From the NCBI GenBank assembly GCA_002937895.1, contig PTKV01000008.1:1-64000 (forward strand): a DNA stretch of 64,000 nucleotides. The letters are read 5' to 3'. The notes under the pieces were generated by a model. That model made no database searches, was not told the origin of the DNA, and saw nothing but the letters and a program-made list of their open reading frames with translations. Below, piece after piece: positions 10,495 through 20,472 of the stretch (the stretch's first letter is position 1; each line of letters begins with the position of its first letter). The position numbers and the translations under genes are program-made. This DNA is from Alphaproteobacteria bacterium MarineAlpha5_Bin9. GTDB lineage: Bacteria; Pseudomonadota; Alphaproteobacteria; HIMB59; GCA-002718135.

Positions 10495-10525
10495 AAAATG
10501 CTCGGTATAATAACCGAGCATTTTT
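10495..10525 (+). terminator. Hairpin with U-tract between aapJ and aapQ
   Basis: TGCTCGGT (10499-10506)/ACCGAGCA (10513-10520) flanked by aaaa/tttt. Confidence 0.85.
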
Positions 10526-10540
10526 ATTTTAACAAAAAGT

Positions 10541-11731
10541 ATGAATATTAACTCTGAAATAATTAAACCTCCAAAGAAAGATATTTTTAAATCTGGAAAA
10601 TTTAGATCTATTGTAATTCAATCAATAGTTATGCTTTTATTCATCTCTTTTGTTTTGTGGGTAATCGATAATGCTGCAACCAATATGACTGCAAATGGAA
10701 TAGCCCATGGCTTTGATTTTTTATGGGAAAATTCTATGTTTGATATTGGATATCTTCCATTTATTGACCACACTCCTGTCGATACTTATTTCCATGCTTT
10801 TATCGTTGGCATTTTAAATACAATTTTAATTGCTGTGATTGGAATATTTTTTGCTACAATTTTTGGTTTTTTAATTGGAATTGGAAGATTATCTGATAAC
10901 TGGTTAGTATCAAGATTTTGTGGTGCATATATAGAAATATTAAGAAATGTACCTTTACTTCTCCAACTTTTTTTCTGGTATCACGCAGTATTAAGGATTT
11001 TACCAAGAGCTAAAAACAGTCTTAATGCTGGTGATAGTTTTTTTCTTAATCTAAAAGGTTTATTTATTCCTAAACCTATTCCTGAAACTGGATTTAATTC
11101 CGTTTTACTTACTTTTATTGTAGCTATTATTTTTATTATTTATTTAATTAGATGGGCTAAACAAAGACAAGCTAAAACTGGTCAACAAATTCCTATTTTT
11201 TCAATTTCTTTAGGTATTTTAATTTTACCAGTTATGTTTGTTTCCTTTTTATATAATTTTCCTTTATATTTTGAACAACCAGTCTTAAAAGGTTTTAATT
11301 TTAAAGGTGGAATTCGATTAATTCCCGAAATGGTTGCATTGCTTCTAGCACTATCATTATATACAGCCGCATTTATTGCAGAAAATGTGAGATCAGGAAT
11401 ATTGGCAATAAATAAAGGGCAAATTGAAGCTTCTAGTGCAGTAGGATTAAATAGAATACAAATTTTAAGATTAATAATTATTCCACAAGCGATGAGAGTA
11501 ATTATACCTCCTCTTACTAGTCAATATTTAAACTTAACAAAAAATTCTTCTTTAGCAGTAGCTATAGCTTATCCAGATTTAGTCCATGTTTTTGCTGGAA
11601 CTGCTCTAATGCAAACTGGTCAAGCAATTGAAATTTTAGCTATGACTATGTCAGTATATTTAACATTAAGCATAACAATTTCCTTATTAATGAATTGGTA
11701 TAATCGAGCTATGGCTCTAAAGGACAGATAA
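10541..11731 (+). CDS. aapQ: General L-amino acid ABC transporter permease
   Basis: HisM/GlnP-type permease, EILRNVPLLLQLFFWY, AAFIAENVRSGILAINKGQIEASSAVGL. Confidence 0.92.
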   Translation: MNINSEIIKPPKKDIFKSGKFRSIVIQSIVMLLFISFVLWVIDNAATNMTANGIAHGFDFLWENSMFDIGYLPFIDHTPVDTYFHAFIVGILNTILIAVIGIFFATIFGFLIGIGRLSDNWLVSRFCGAYIEILRNVPLLLQLFFWYHAVLRILPRAKNSLNAGDSFFLNLKGLFIPKPIPETGFNSVLLTFIVAIIFIIYLIRWAKQRQAKTGQQIPIFSISLGILILPVMFVSFLYNFPLYFEQPVLKGFNFKGGIRLIPEMVALLLALSLYTAAFIAENVRSGILAINKGQIEASSAVGLNRIQILRLIIIPQAMRVIIPPLTSQYLNLTKNSSLAVAIAYPDLVHVFAGTALMQTGQAIEILAMTMSVYLTLSITISLLMNWYNRAMALKDR

Positions 11732-11732
11732 T

Positions 11733-12881
11733 ATGGCTCAACAACCCACAGTGACTTTACCCCCAGGAAGAGACAATCTTAAAAAACCACCTGTTGTGAG
11801 TATTGGTTTTTTAGGTTGGATAAGAACTAATTTATTTTCTACTTGGTACAATACTTTATTCACCCTTTTAGGAGTTTATATTTTGTATTTGGTGTTTCCT
11901 CCTTTATTTCAATGGGCTATTTTAGATGCTGTATGGAGTGGAGAAGATCGTACAGTTTGTGAATGGTATGATGAAGACAAAGTTAAATATAGAGCTGGTG
12001 CTTGCTGGCTTATGGTTAAGGTTTACTTTAATTTTTTTACATATGGTTTTTATCCAGATGAGCTCCAGTGGAGAATTAATTTAGCATTTATAATTTTGGC
12101 AATATCATTTTCATTAATGTTTATTCCGAATTTTAAAAAGAAACATTATGTAGGTATTTTTCTTTTCGTATTTTATCCGTTTATCGCTTTTTTTCTTTTA
12201 TCTGGAAATGAATCATTGGGTTTAGAATATGTGAGCACCCATAAATGGGGAGGTTTATTTTTAACCTTCCTTTTAGGTAGTATAGGTATTGTTTTTGCTC
12301 TTCCTTTAGGAATCATTCTAGCTTTGGGTAGAAGATCTAAACTACCGGTTGTTAGATTATTATCTGTAATTTTTATTGAGTTTTGGAGAGGGATTCCACT
12401 TATAACAGTATTATTTTTTGCTGCTGTTATGTTTCCATTATTTGTTCCACAAGGTGTTGAAATTGATAATCTTTTGAGATGTATAGTTGGTCTTACTTTA
12501 TTTGGTGGTGCTTACATGGCTGAAGTTGTTAGGGGTGGATTGCAAGCTTTACCTAAAGGACAATATGAAGCAGCTCAAGCTGTAGGTTTAGGATATTGGA
12601 AAATGATGGCATTAATAATTATGCCTCAAGCACTACGTATAGTTATCCCAGGTATTGTTAATACCTTTATTGGTTTATTTAAGGATACCACTTTAGTATT
12701 CATAATAAGTTTAATGGATTTATTACTTACAGTATTTACTACTAATTCTAATCCTGATTGGATGGGTTTTCCTTTTGAAGGTTATATATATGCAGCTTTA
12801 GTATACTTTATTATATGTTTTAGCTTGTCTCGTTATAGTCTTAGAGTAGAGAACAAATTAATGGTTGCAAAACAAGGATAA
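11733..12881 (+). CDS. aapM: General L-amino acid ABC transporter permease
   Basis: EFWRGIPLITVLFF, GAYMAEVVRGGLQALPKGQYEAAQAVGLGYWKMM. Confidence 0.92.
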   Translation: MAQQPTVTLPPGRDNLKKPPVVSIGFLGWIRTNLFSTWYNTLFTLLGVYILYLVFPPLFQWAILDAVWSGEDRTVCEWYDEDKVKYRAGACWLMVKVYFNFFTYGFYPDELQWRINLAFIILAISFSLMFIPNFKKKHYVGIFLFVFYPFIAFFLLSGNESLGLEYVSTHKWGGLFLTFLLGSIGIVFALPLGIILALGRRSKLPVVRLLSVIFIEFWRGIPLITVLFFAAVMFPLFVPQGVEIDNLLRCIVGLTLFGGAYMAEVVRGGLQALPKGQYEAAQAVGLGYWKMMALIIMPQALRIVIPGIVNTFIGLFKDTTLVFIISLMDLLLTVFTTNSNPDWMGFPFEGYIYAALVYFIICFSLSRYSLRVENKLMVAKQG

Positions 12882-12926
12882 AATCCTCAATTTTTTTGTT
12901 GACTTTATCTTAATTTTTAATAAAAA

Positions 12927-12941
12927 GAACAAAAATAGAAC
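12927..12941 (+). promoter_or_regulatory. Putative LexA (SOS) box
   Basis: gaac-aaaaata-gaac = GAAC-N7-GAAC, exact match to the alphaproteobacterial LexA direct repeat GTTC-N7-GTTC on the other strand; 60 bp upstream of umuD. Confidence 0.8.
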
Positions 12942-13000
12942 ATAATATTATTATTTTTATATAAATATTATATTTCAATAAGTTAATTGTTTTTTTTAAG

Positions 13001-13444
13001 ATGATGACAAAGAATAAGAAAGTTGATTTATTTAATTTTTTTAAAATTAAAAAAAATAATATACCTGTCTTTTTAGATAAGGTTTCAGCAGGTTTTCCTT
13101 CTCCTGCTAGCGATTATATTGAAAATAAATTGAATTTAAATGAATATCTTATAAAAAATCCGCCAGCCACATTTATTGTTAAAGCCCAAGGTTTATCAAT
13201 GATTGAGGCAAATATAAAACCAAATGATTTATTAATTGTTGATCGAAGTCTTACTCCAATAAACAATCATATAGTAATAGCTTCAATTTTTGGTGACTTA
13301 ACTGTTAAAAAGTTAAAGAAAAGAAGTAACATTACTTTTTTAGTATCTGCAAATACAAATTATCCTAGTATTCAAATAAAAGAAGAGATGGATTGTTTTA
13401 TTTGGGGTGTAGTGACTTTTATTATTCATGATGCAAAAATATAA
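13001..13444 (+). CDS. umuD: UmuD-like S24 protease subunit of Pol V
   Basis: [11 protein letters not shown] cleavage site, [21 protein letters not shown], catalytic Lys in LTVKKL. Confidence 0.9.
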   Translation: MMTKNKKVDLFNFFKIKKNNIPVFLDKVSAGFPSPASDYIENKLNLNEYLIKNPPATFIVKAQGLSMIEANIKPNDLLIVDRSLTPINNHIVIASIFGDLTVKKLKKRSNITFLVSANTNYPSIQIKEEMDCFIWGVVTFIIHDAKI

Positions 13445-14714
13445 TAATATTAGTCAATCTCTGGCTTTGATTGATTGCAATTCATTTTATGCTTCTTGTG
13501 AGAGAGTGTTTAACCCAAAATTAATTGATAAACCAGTAGTTGTCTTATCAAATAATGATGGATGTATAATCACTAGATCTGATGAAGCTAAAAAATTAGG
13601 CTTAAGAATGGGAGATCCATATTTTAAAGTAAAAAAAATTATTGAAAAAAATAATGTTAATGTTTTTTCTTCTAACTATTGTTTATATGGAGATATTTCA
13701 GATCGAGTCATGGATATATTGTCTAGATTTGCTTCAGAAATAGAAATTTATTCAATTGATGAGGCTTTTTTGAATCTTAAAGGTTTTAAGCTTAATGAAT
13801 TAAGAACATATTGTTTGCATATTAGAGAAATTATAAATAAGTGGGTTGGAATTCCTGTTAGTATTGGAGTAGGTTCAACTAAAACATTAACTAAGGTAGC
13901 GAATCATATAGCAAAAAAAAATAAAAACTTAAAAGGTGTTTTTATCTTAAGTAATCAAGATGAGGTAATTAAAATTTTAGATAAAACAGAAATAGGAGAA
14001 ATTTGGGGAATAGGAAAACAATTAAAAAAATTTTTAAATAAATGTGGAATAGAAACAGCTAAACAATTTGTAGAAATGGATAGAAGATGGATTAGACAAA
14101 ATATGGGAGTTGTAGGAGAAAAAATTCAGATGGAGTTAAATGGAATTTCATGTTTAAATTTAGATCTTATTCCTAGTCCTCAAAAAAGTTGCTGTGTTTC
14201 AAGATCATTTAATAAACCCATTGATAATATTGATGAAATGACAGAGTCTATAGCTACGTATGCATCTAGAGCAGCTGAGAAAATAAGAGAGGAAAATTTG
14301 ATAGCTCAGGTAATAAACGTTTTTATAACAACTAATCATTTTAATCAAAAAGAAAAACAATATTCAAAATCCATAAGAATTCAATTAGATTTTCCTACAA
14401 ATAATAATTTTTTGATAGTTAAAAGAGCAATAGAAGGATTATATAAAATTTATAAAAAAAAATATCGTTATAAAAAAGTAGGAGTTATTTTACATCAATT
14501 ATATAATTCTAATGATGTAAGAGGATTGTTAGATTATGATAGAGAAAAATCTGATTTATTAATGCGATCAATAGATAAAATTAATTTAAAATATGGAAAT
14601 TCTACTTTACGTTTAGCAGCTGAAGGAATAGAAAAAAAATGGAAAATGCAGAGAAAAAAAATTTCACCATGTTACACTAGTAGATTTCATGAATTGAAAG
14701 TTGTAAATTGTTAA
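13428..14714 (+). CDS. umuC: UmuC Y-family DNA polymerase
   Basis: [42 protein letters not shown]. Confidence 0.93.
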   Translation: MMQKYNNISQSLALIDCNSFYASCERVFNPKLIDKPVVVLSNNDGCIITRSDEAKKLGLRMGDPYFKVKKIIEKNNVNVFSSNYCLYGDISDRVMDILSRFASEIEIYSIDEAFLNLKGFKLNELRTYCLHIREIINKWVGIPVSIGVGSTKTLTKVANHIAKKNKNLKGVFILSNQDEVIKILDKTEIGEIWGIGKQLKKFLNKCGIETAKQFVEMDRRWIRQNMGVVGEKIQMELNGISCLNLDLIPSPQKSCCVSRSFNKPIDNIDEMTESIATYASRAAEKIREENLIAQVINVFITTNHFNQKEKQYSKSIRIQLDFPTNNNFLIVKRAIEGLYKIYKKKYRYKKVGVILHQLYNSNDVRGLLDYDREKSDLLMRSIDKINLKYGNSTLRLAAEGIEKKWKMQRKKISPCYTSRFHELKVVNC

Positions 14715-14715
14715 A

Positions 14716-15594
14716 ATGAAATCTTTTGGCGCACAAAATATGGTTTCAACATTAAAAAAAGTTTTAATGAGAAAGCCAGAATATGATTTCTCAAAAATTG
14801 ACTTAAAAAAATGGCATTACGAAAAAACATTGAATCAAGAAATAGTTAAACAAAATTATAAAGATTTTAATAAAATAATAAGAGATTTTGGAACAGAAGT
14901 GATTGAATTATCAATTAGGAGCAAAGATGAAGAATTATGTGATAGCATTTTTACACATGATCCATCTTTGGTCACTGAAGATGGAGCTATAATACTAAAT
15001 ATGGGTAAAAAATTAAGAAAAACAGAAACAATAGAGCATGAAAATTTTTATAATCAATATGAAATTCCTATTATTGGTAAGATTAGTGAAAAAGGGACAG
15101 TAGAAGGAGGTGATTGTTTGTGGGTAAATAAAAATACTTTGTTAATTGGTCAAAGTTCAAGAACTAATGAAGAAGGAATAAAACAACTATCTAATATATT
15201 AAGTAGGTTAAATGTAGAGTGTATTCCAATAAAATTACCTCAATATACAAATTCCGAATCATGTTTTCATTTAATGTCTTTAATGTCTATGTTAGACCAT
15301 GACCTAGTTATTGGATGTATTTCATTGTTGCCGCAAATTTTAAAAGATGAATTTAAGAAAAGAAATATAAAATTAATTTGTATTCCTGAAGATGAATATA
15401 AAATAAGTAATACTTTAGCTATAAATATTTTAGCTTTATCACCTCGTAAATTAGTTTTAATTGATGGATATCCTAAAACTCAAGAATTACTTTTAAATGA
15501 AGGTAATGAGATAGTTTTGTTTGAAGGAAAAGAACTTTGCATAAAAACAGAAGGAGGTCCAACTTGTTTAACAAGGCCAATACTTAGAGATTAA
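14716..15594 (+). CDS. Amidinotransferase-fold / dimethylarginine dimethylaminohydrolase-like protein
   Basis: FTHDPSLVTEDGAIILNMGK, VEGGDCLW, HLMSLMSML, GGPTCLTRPI. Confidence 0.75.
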   Translation: MKSFGAQNMVSTLKKVLMRKPEYDFSKIDLKKWHYEKTLNQEIVKQNYKDFNKIIRDFGTEVIELSIRSKDEELCDSIFTHDPSLVTEDGAIILNMGKKLRKTETIEHENFYNQYEIPIIGKISEKGTVEGGDCLWVNKNTLLIGQSSRTNEEGIKQLSNILSRLNVECIPIKLPQYTNSESCFHLMSLMSMLDHDLVIGCISLLPQILKDEFKKRNIKLICIPEDEYKISNTLAINILALSPRKLVLIDGYPKTQELLLNEGNEIVLFEGKELCIKTEGGPTCLTRPILRD

Positions 15595-15595
15595 T

Positions 15596-16609
15596 TTATT
15601 TTATAGTTTTTAACTTTGAATTCATTATTCTAAACCAAATAGGAGGTATTAGTGCCATGATCAACATACCTGGATAGCTTGTAGGCATTTCCATTTGTTT
15701 TTTATTGTGGGATAACAAAGGATAATGTTTCGTTGCAGTTTGATGATGTTCACTATGAAGACCTAAATTAAAAGTTGACCAGTTTGTTGGGCTAAATCTA
15801 CTATTCCAAGAGTGATGCTCTTGATATTTTTCGAATTTTCCATTTATTTCTTTTCTTATTAAACCGTAATGTTGAATATAATTCACTAGTTCTAGTAAAA
15901 TTATTGATATAAGTGAATGAAAAATAATAAATGCAATTCCATTTATACCTGCAACCATATAAGATATTATGAGTAGAATAATTTCTGATATTAAGTAGTG
16001 AAGCATACGATTTTTGTAATTAAGTGTAGATAAGTTTTTCTTTTTAAGAATATTTTTTTCAATGTTCCATGATGAAATTATGCTGGAAATAACACAACGT
16101 GCAAAATAAAAATAAAAATTTTCATTTTTTCTAGCTGTTGCTGGATCATTTTTAGTAGCAAAATGTTTATGATGTCCATAAATGTGTTCAATTCTAAAAT
16201 GTCCATAGAAGCATAATATTAATATAATTACTCCTAGAGCTCTCATTTTTTTATTATTTCTATGTATTAATTCATGTGCCGAAGTAATTCCTATTGATCC
16301 TCCAGACATACCAACTGCAGCTCCTAAAGCTACTGACTCTAAAATAGAAATATTATCTTGTGATACTTTAAATAATCCACTTATTATAAGTAAAAAAATG
16401 CAGGGCATTACTAGAATTAAAAAAATATTATGAAAATTATATTCTTTAAGTTTCTTATCTATTTGATTTAAATTTGGTAAAATATTATCGATTATTGGTA
16501 TTATAAAAAATACCCATATAAAAGGAGCTAATGACCAATTTGGTGAAAATATTATACCTAAAGAACTTAAAAAAATAAGTGCAAATGGGAAGAAAAAATA
16601 AACTAACAT
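15596..16609 (-). CDS. AlkB-type membrane di-iron alkane 1-monooxygenase/hydroxylase
   Basis: His boxes HELIHR, HIYGHHKHFATKNDPATA, HYGL, LHSEHHQ; start trimmed from 16681 to Met at 16609 because the first 24 codons of the ORF run through tRNA-Asn. Confidence 0.82.
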   Translation of the reverse strand: MLVYFFFPFALIFLSSLGIIFSPNWSLAPFIWVFFIIPIIDNILPNLNQIDKKLKEYNFHNIFLILVMPCIFLLIISGLFKVSQDNISILESVALGAAVGMSGGSIGITSAHELIHRNNKKMRALGVIILILCFYGHFRIEHIYGHHKHFATKNDPATARKNENFYFYFARCVISSIISSWNIEKNILKKKNLSTLNYKNRMLHYLISEIILLIISYMVAGINGIAFIIFHSLISIILLELVNYIQHYGLIRKEINGKFEKYQEHHSWNSRFSPTNWSTFNLGLHSEHHQTATKHYPLLSHNKKQMEMPTSYPGMLIMALIPPIWFRIMNSKLKTIK

Positions 16610-16620
16610 AATATTAAGAA

Positions 16621-16695
16621 TGGCTCCCGAGGGCGGGCTCGAACCACCGACCTTAGAGTTAACAGCTCTCTGCTCTACCACTGAGCTACTCGGGA
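16621..16695 (-). tRNA. tRNA-Asn (GTT)
   Basis: Reverse complement TCCCGAGTAGCTCAGTGGTAGAGCAGAGAGCTGTTAACTCTAAGGTCGGTGGTTCGAGCCCGCCCTCGGGAGCCA folds as a cloverleaf, anticodon GTT, encoded CCA. Confidence 0.95.
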
Positions 16696-16760
16696 AAATT
16701 ATTTTATCAATAATAAATTATTTATAAAAAACAAGTAAATTATATAAAAATAAAAAATAA

Positions 16761-18311
16761 TCATTCATTTAAATTAACCTCAGTAGCTATTCTTGATGCA
16801 TTAGCCATAATTAATAGGCCAATGGGTGTAGCAGGAAGCGAAGGTAATATTGATGAATCTATTATATGTACATTTTTAAAATTTTTAGGATTTCCATAAA
16901 TATTTGTTTCATTATCTTTAGGATTTATAGACATAGGCATTGATGAGCCATTATGCAATGATATATTATTCTTCAAAATAAGTGGATTAATAGTTCTAAA
17001 ATTAGAATTTTTAAATATAACTTTTAATTCATTTTGTATATTATTCAATGTTTTCAAAGTTTTATTATTGTTAATTAATTTTATATTTAAATTATCATTA
17101 TGATCCAAAAACATTCTATAATAGTCAGAATTAAATGAATTAATTGTAGTATGAGCGACAAAAAAATGATTCATTAATTTCTTAATAAAATAGTCAAATA
17201 TTTTATTTTGACTAATAATGGATGGAAAAATATTTATAAATAAATCATTACTAGTATTTATTTGTGTATGAGTCCAAAACTCATCATTATATTTATATTC
17301 CATATAAATATCAGGTTGTGTATTTGTGTGAGGCCAATTATTTAATAAAGATTTTCTTGAGAATAATGGAAATATTATTTGTCCTTTAGATTTGAGATCG
17401 TAATTTTTATTAAAATAATTATTTGAATTCATTATTATTCTAGTACTGTTAATTGAACCAGCACCTAAAAAAACTTTATCAGCATAAATAGAAGAATATA
17501 TATTACTTTTTAAATCTATAAATTCTATTTTTATTCTATTGTTTTCATTTATTAATTTCTTTACTATAATATTATCACTATAGTTAATTTGATTATTTTC
17601 TAATAACTTTTCTAAATCTTGCTTGGAATTATATATAGAGTCATAAACACATCCGCTGATACATCTTCCACAATATTGACATTTGATAAAATTAGAGTCA
17701 TCATTTATTCTAGTTAACAATCTTGAATTTCCAACAAGCAAATTTGTTAAGTTATTTTTATTTTTTAATTCATTAATTACAAAATTTGTTGCAAACGATT
17801 TCTTTAAATTAAAATTATTATTAGTATAAGTTGGAAAAATATTTGATAAATCATCTGTTTTTGTAATATAAGGTAAATCATTTAAAGTTATTTCTAAATA
17901 TTTTTCAAAATTTCCTTTATCAATCGGCCAATCTTTAATTTCTTCAAAATCTGGACTTAAAACTGCGCCTCCCCATCCTTCACTTAATCCACCTTTAGCA
18001 TAACTAAAAAAGGGAATTTCAGAATTATCAGAAAATTTATTAACTTTTAAATTTTTTCCATAAAAATAGTTTGATCCAAATATTTGTTTTTTAAAAATTG
18101 ATTTATTTTTTTCTTTTTTAAATAATTTATTATAATCATTTTTTGACCAATCATTATAATTTAATTTTTTTAATTTATTTTTAATTTCTAATTTATCTTT
18201 ATCTATTATATTTCCTGTATCTAAAATTAATGGTTTTATTCCTCTTTTCACTAAAGCTTTAGTGGCAGTAATTGATCCTATTCCACTTCCAATTATTACT
18301 ATTTTTTTCAT
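16761..18311 (-). CDS. GMC-family FAD-dependent oxidoreductase with a four-Cys motif
   Basis: N-terminal dinucleotide fold IVIIGSGIGSITA, GGAVLSP, C-terminal IDSSILPSLPATPIGLLIMANASRIA; CQYCGRCISGC motif. Confidence 0.75.
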   Translation of the reverse strand: MKKIVIIGSGIGSITATKALVKRGIKPLILDTGNIIDKDKLEIKNKLKKLNYNDWSKNDYNKLFKKEKNKSIFKKQIFGSNYFYGKNLKVNKFSDNSEIPFFSYAKGGLSEGWGGAVLSPDFEEIKDWPIDKGNFEKYLEITLNDLPYITKTDDLSNIFPTYTNNNFNLKKSFATNFVINELKNKNNLTNLLVGNSRLLTRINDDSNFIKCQYCGRCISGCVYDSIYNSKQDLEKLLENNQINYSDNIIVKKLINENNRIKIEFIDLKSNIYSSIYADKVFLGAGSINSTRIIMNSNNYFNKNYDLKSKGQIIFPLFSRKSLLNNWPHTNTQPDIYMEYKYNDEFWTHTQINTSNDLFINIFPSIISQNKIFDYFIKKLMNHFFVAHTTINSFNSDYYRMFLDHNDNLNIKLINNNKTLKTLNNIQNELKVIFKNSNFRTINPLILKNNISLHNGSSMPMSINPKDNETNIYGNPKNFKNVHIIDSSILPSLPATPIGLLIMANASRIATEVNLNE

Positions 18312-18354
18312 ATATATTTAATAAATAAAATAATTTTTAACTATAAAATTATTA

Positions 18355-18428
18355 TGGAGGCTCGAAGCGGAATCGAACCGCTGTGCAAGGCTTTGCAGGC
18401 CCCTACATAACCACTCTGCCATCGAGCC
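18355..18428 (-). tRNA. tRNA-Cys (GCA)
   Basis: Reverse complement GGCTCGATGGCAGAGTGGTTATGTAGGGGCCTGCAAAGCCTTGCACAGCGGTTCGATTCCGCTTCGAGCCTCCA; anticodon GCA, encoded CCA. Confidence 0.95.
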
Positions 18429-18504
18429 AAAAAATATTATTATTAATCTATTTAATTGAATTAACAATAAAAAAGAATATAAGTTAATTAATTTCCGAAA
18501 AATT

Positions 18505-19161
18505 ATGAATTTTAAAGAACAAAGATCTTTTATGGTTGAAAATCAACTTAGACCCAACAAAATTAACAATCTTCATATTATAAACTTATTTAATACCTTA
18601 GAAAAAGAATCATTTTTAAAAAATTATACTTTGTCTAATATTTATTCAGATAATGAAATTCTTTTAAAAGATCATCGTGGATATTTAAAAAATTTGCATA
18701 TAGCTCAACTTTTACAAAATTCAAATATTACTAAAGATGATAAAGTTCTTCATATAGGTGGATTAACAGGTTATGTTTCAGTTTTAATTTCTAAATTATG
18801 CAAAAATTTAATTGTTATTGAAAATAATATAGATTTTTTAAATATAATGAAAAATAATGTTAAAAATGAAAAAATAGAAAATATTTTGATTTATGAAAAT
18901 GATTTAAAGTCAGGTTATAATAAACATTCACCATATGATTTAATATTTATCGATTGTCCTGTTTATAACTTTGATAAAACATTATTATTTGAACAAATAA
19001 ATAGTGATAATGGTAGAATTATTATGATAGATAAAATTAATGAAAATATTTGTAAAGCTGTAAAAATAACAAAAATTAAGCAAAATTTTAATAAAGAATT
19101 TTTATTTGATGTTTTTAGTAAATTTTTGCTATATCAAGAAAAAGAACAATTTGTTTTTTAA
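18505..19161 (+). CDS. Protein-L-isoaspartate O-methyltransferase family protein
   Basis: MVENQLRPNKI start and Rossmann KVLHIGGLTGYVSVLISKL; upstream of tolC as in other alphaproteobacteria. Confidence 0.75.
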   Translation: MNFKEQRSFMVENQLRPNKINNLHIINLFNTLEKESFLKNYTLSNIYSDNEILLKDHRGYLKNLHIAQLLQNSNITKDDKVLHIGGLTGYVSVLISKLCKNLIVIENNIDFLNIMKNNVKNEKIENILIYENDLKSGYNKHSPYDLIFIDCPVYNFDKTLLFEQINSDNGRIIMIDKINENICKAVKITKIKQNFNKEFLFDVFSKFLLYQEKEQFVF

Positions 19162-19163
19162 TT

Positions 19164-20447
19164 ATGAGATTTATATATACTTTAACATTCATATTATTTT
19201 TTAATATAGCTAATGCAGTTTCTATATCAGAATCTATAAAAAGTACTGTAGAAAATAATGTTAAAATAAGAATTGGTTTAGAAAAAATTAATGAAGCAAA
19301 AGAATTAATTGCTAAATCATCTGGAGAATTACTACCAGATATTTCAAGTTCTATATCGGGAACATATTCAAATTCAGAAGTAGAGACTTCTACAACCGAA
19401 ACTACACCTGAAACATTTACTGATAATTATAAACTTACTATTAAACAAAATTTATTAGATGGTGGTTATGATAATCTTGAGATTGATAGATCAAAAATAT
19501 TATTTGAAAATGAAAAGATTAATTTTGAAATGACAATAAATGATTTAATACTTGATGCGATAAATGGATATTTGACAGTTTTAAATTATCAAGTAGCATT
19601 AGAAGCTAATAAAATTAATTATAGCTCTGTTCAAAAATTATATGAAGAAACAAATACAAAATATGAAATAGGATCAGCAACAATATTTGATTTACAAGCT
19701 GCAGAATCATCTTTTGCAAATGCAGAATTGAATTTATTTGAAGCTGAACAAAATTTGATAATTGGAAAGAAGACTTTTAAACGAATTGTAGGTCTTGAAC
19801 CAATAGATTTAGACTCCTTAATAGATATTGACTCTAATATTTCTTTAGATACTTTAATCCAAAATGGATTATCAAATAATTTTTCTATTAAACTTTTAAT
19901 AAATGATATTACGAATAAAGAAATTCTCTTTCAAAAAGAACAATCCACAAAAAAACCTAGTTTAGATTTCACGGGATCTGCTGAATATTCAGATACAGGA
20001 CATATAGATTCTGGATCTGAAACAACTAAAGGAACTCTAGGTTTAACATTAACAATACCAATATTTAAACAAGGAATTGATGATTCCAATATAAGAAAAT
20101 ATCATTCACAAATTTTACAGGCTGAGTTAAATTTAGAAGATACAAAAGAAGATTTAAGAATATCAATATCAAATACTTTTAAAGATTTTAAAGTTAATGA
20201 ATATAAAATGATAGCAAATGATAAATCTATTTCTTCTAATCAAACATCTTTAGATATTATTAAAGAAGAATATAATTTAGGAACCAAAACTATATCTGAT
20301 CTTTTAACTCAAGAAGAAAATTTGCTTTTAGCAAAATTAAATTATTCTAATTCTAAGAAAGATTATTTAATTTCATATTTTAATCTTAAATCTTTAGAAG
20401 GTAGTTTATTAGAAAATTTTAAAGAATATATACCTAGTTTTGATTAA
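19164..20447 (+). CDS. tolC: TolC family outer membrane protein
   Basis: Signal peptide; repeated OEP-type coiled-coil halves with QNLLDGGYDNLEI, YEIGSATIFDLQAAES, YNLGTKTISDLLTQEENLL. Confidence 0.85.
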   Translation: MRFIYTLTFILFFNIANAVSISESIKSTVENNVKIRIGLEKINEAKELIAKSSGELLPDISSSISGTYSNSEVETSTTETTPETFTDNYKLTIKQNLLDGGYDNLEIDRSKILFENEKINFEMTINDLILDAINGYLTVLNYQVALEANKINYSSVQKLYEETNTKYEIGSATIFDLQAAESSFANAELNLFEAEQNLIIGKKTFKRIVGLEPIDLDSLIDIDSNISLDTLIQNGLSNNFSIKLLINDITNKEILFQKEQSTKKPSLDFTGSAEYSDTGHIDSGSETTKGTLGLTLTIPIFKQGIDDSNIRKYHSQILQAELNLEDTKEDLRISISNTFKDFKVNEYKMIANDKSISSNQTSLDIIKEEYNLGTKTISDLLTQEENLLLAKLNYSNSKKDYLISYFNLKSLEGSLLENFKEYIPSFD

Positions 20448-20472
20448 TAAATTATTTTTAATATAAAAATAT

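Noticed and set aside
15596-16681. N-terminal 24 codons of the AlkB-like ORF (MVEQRAVNSKVGGSSPPSGAILNI)
   Set aside because: They are a translation through tRNA-Asn at 16621-16695; the hydrophobic protein begins at Met 16609.
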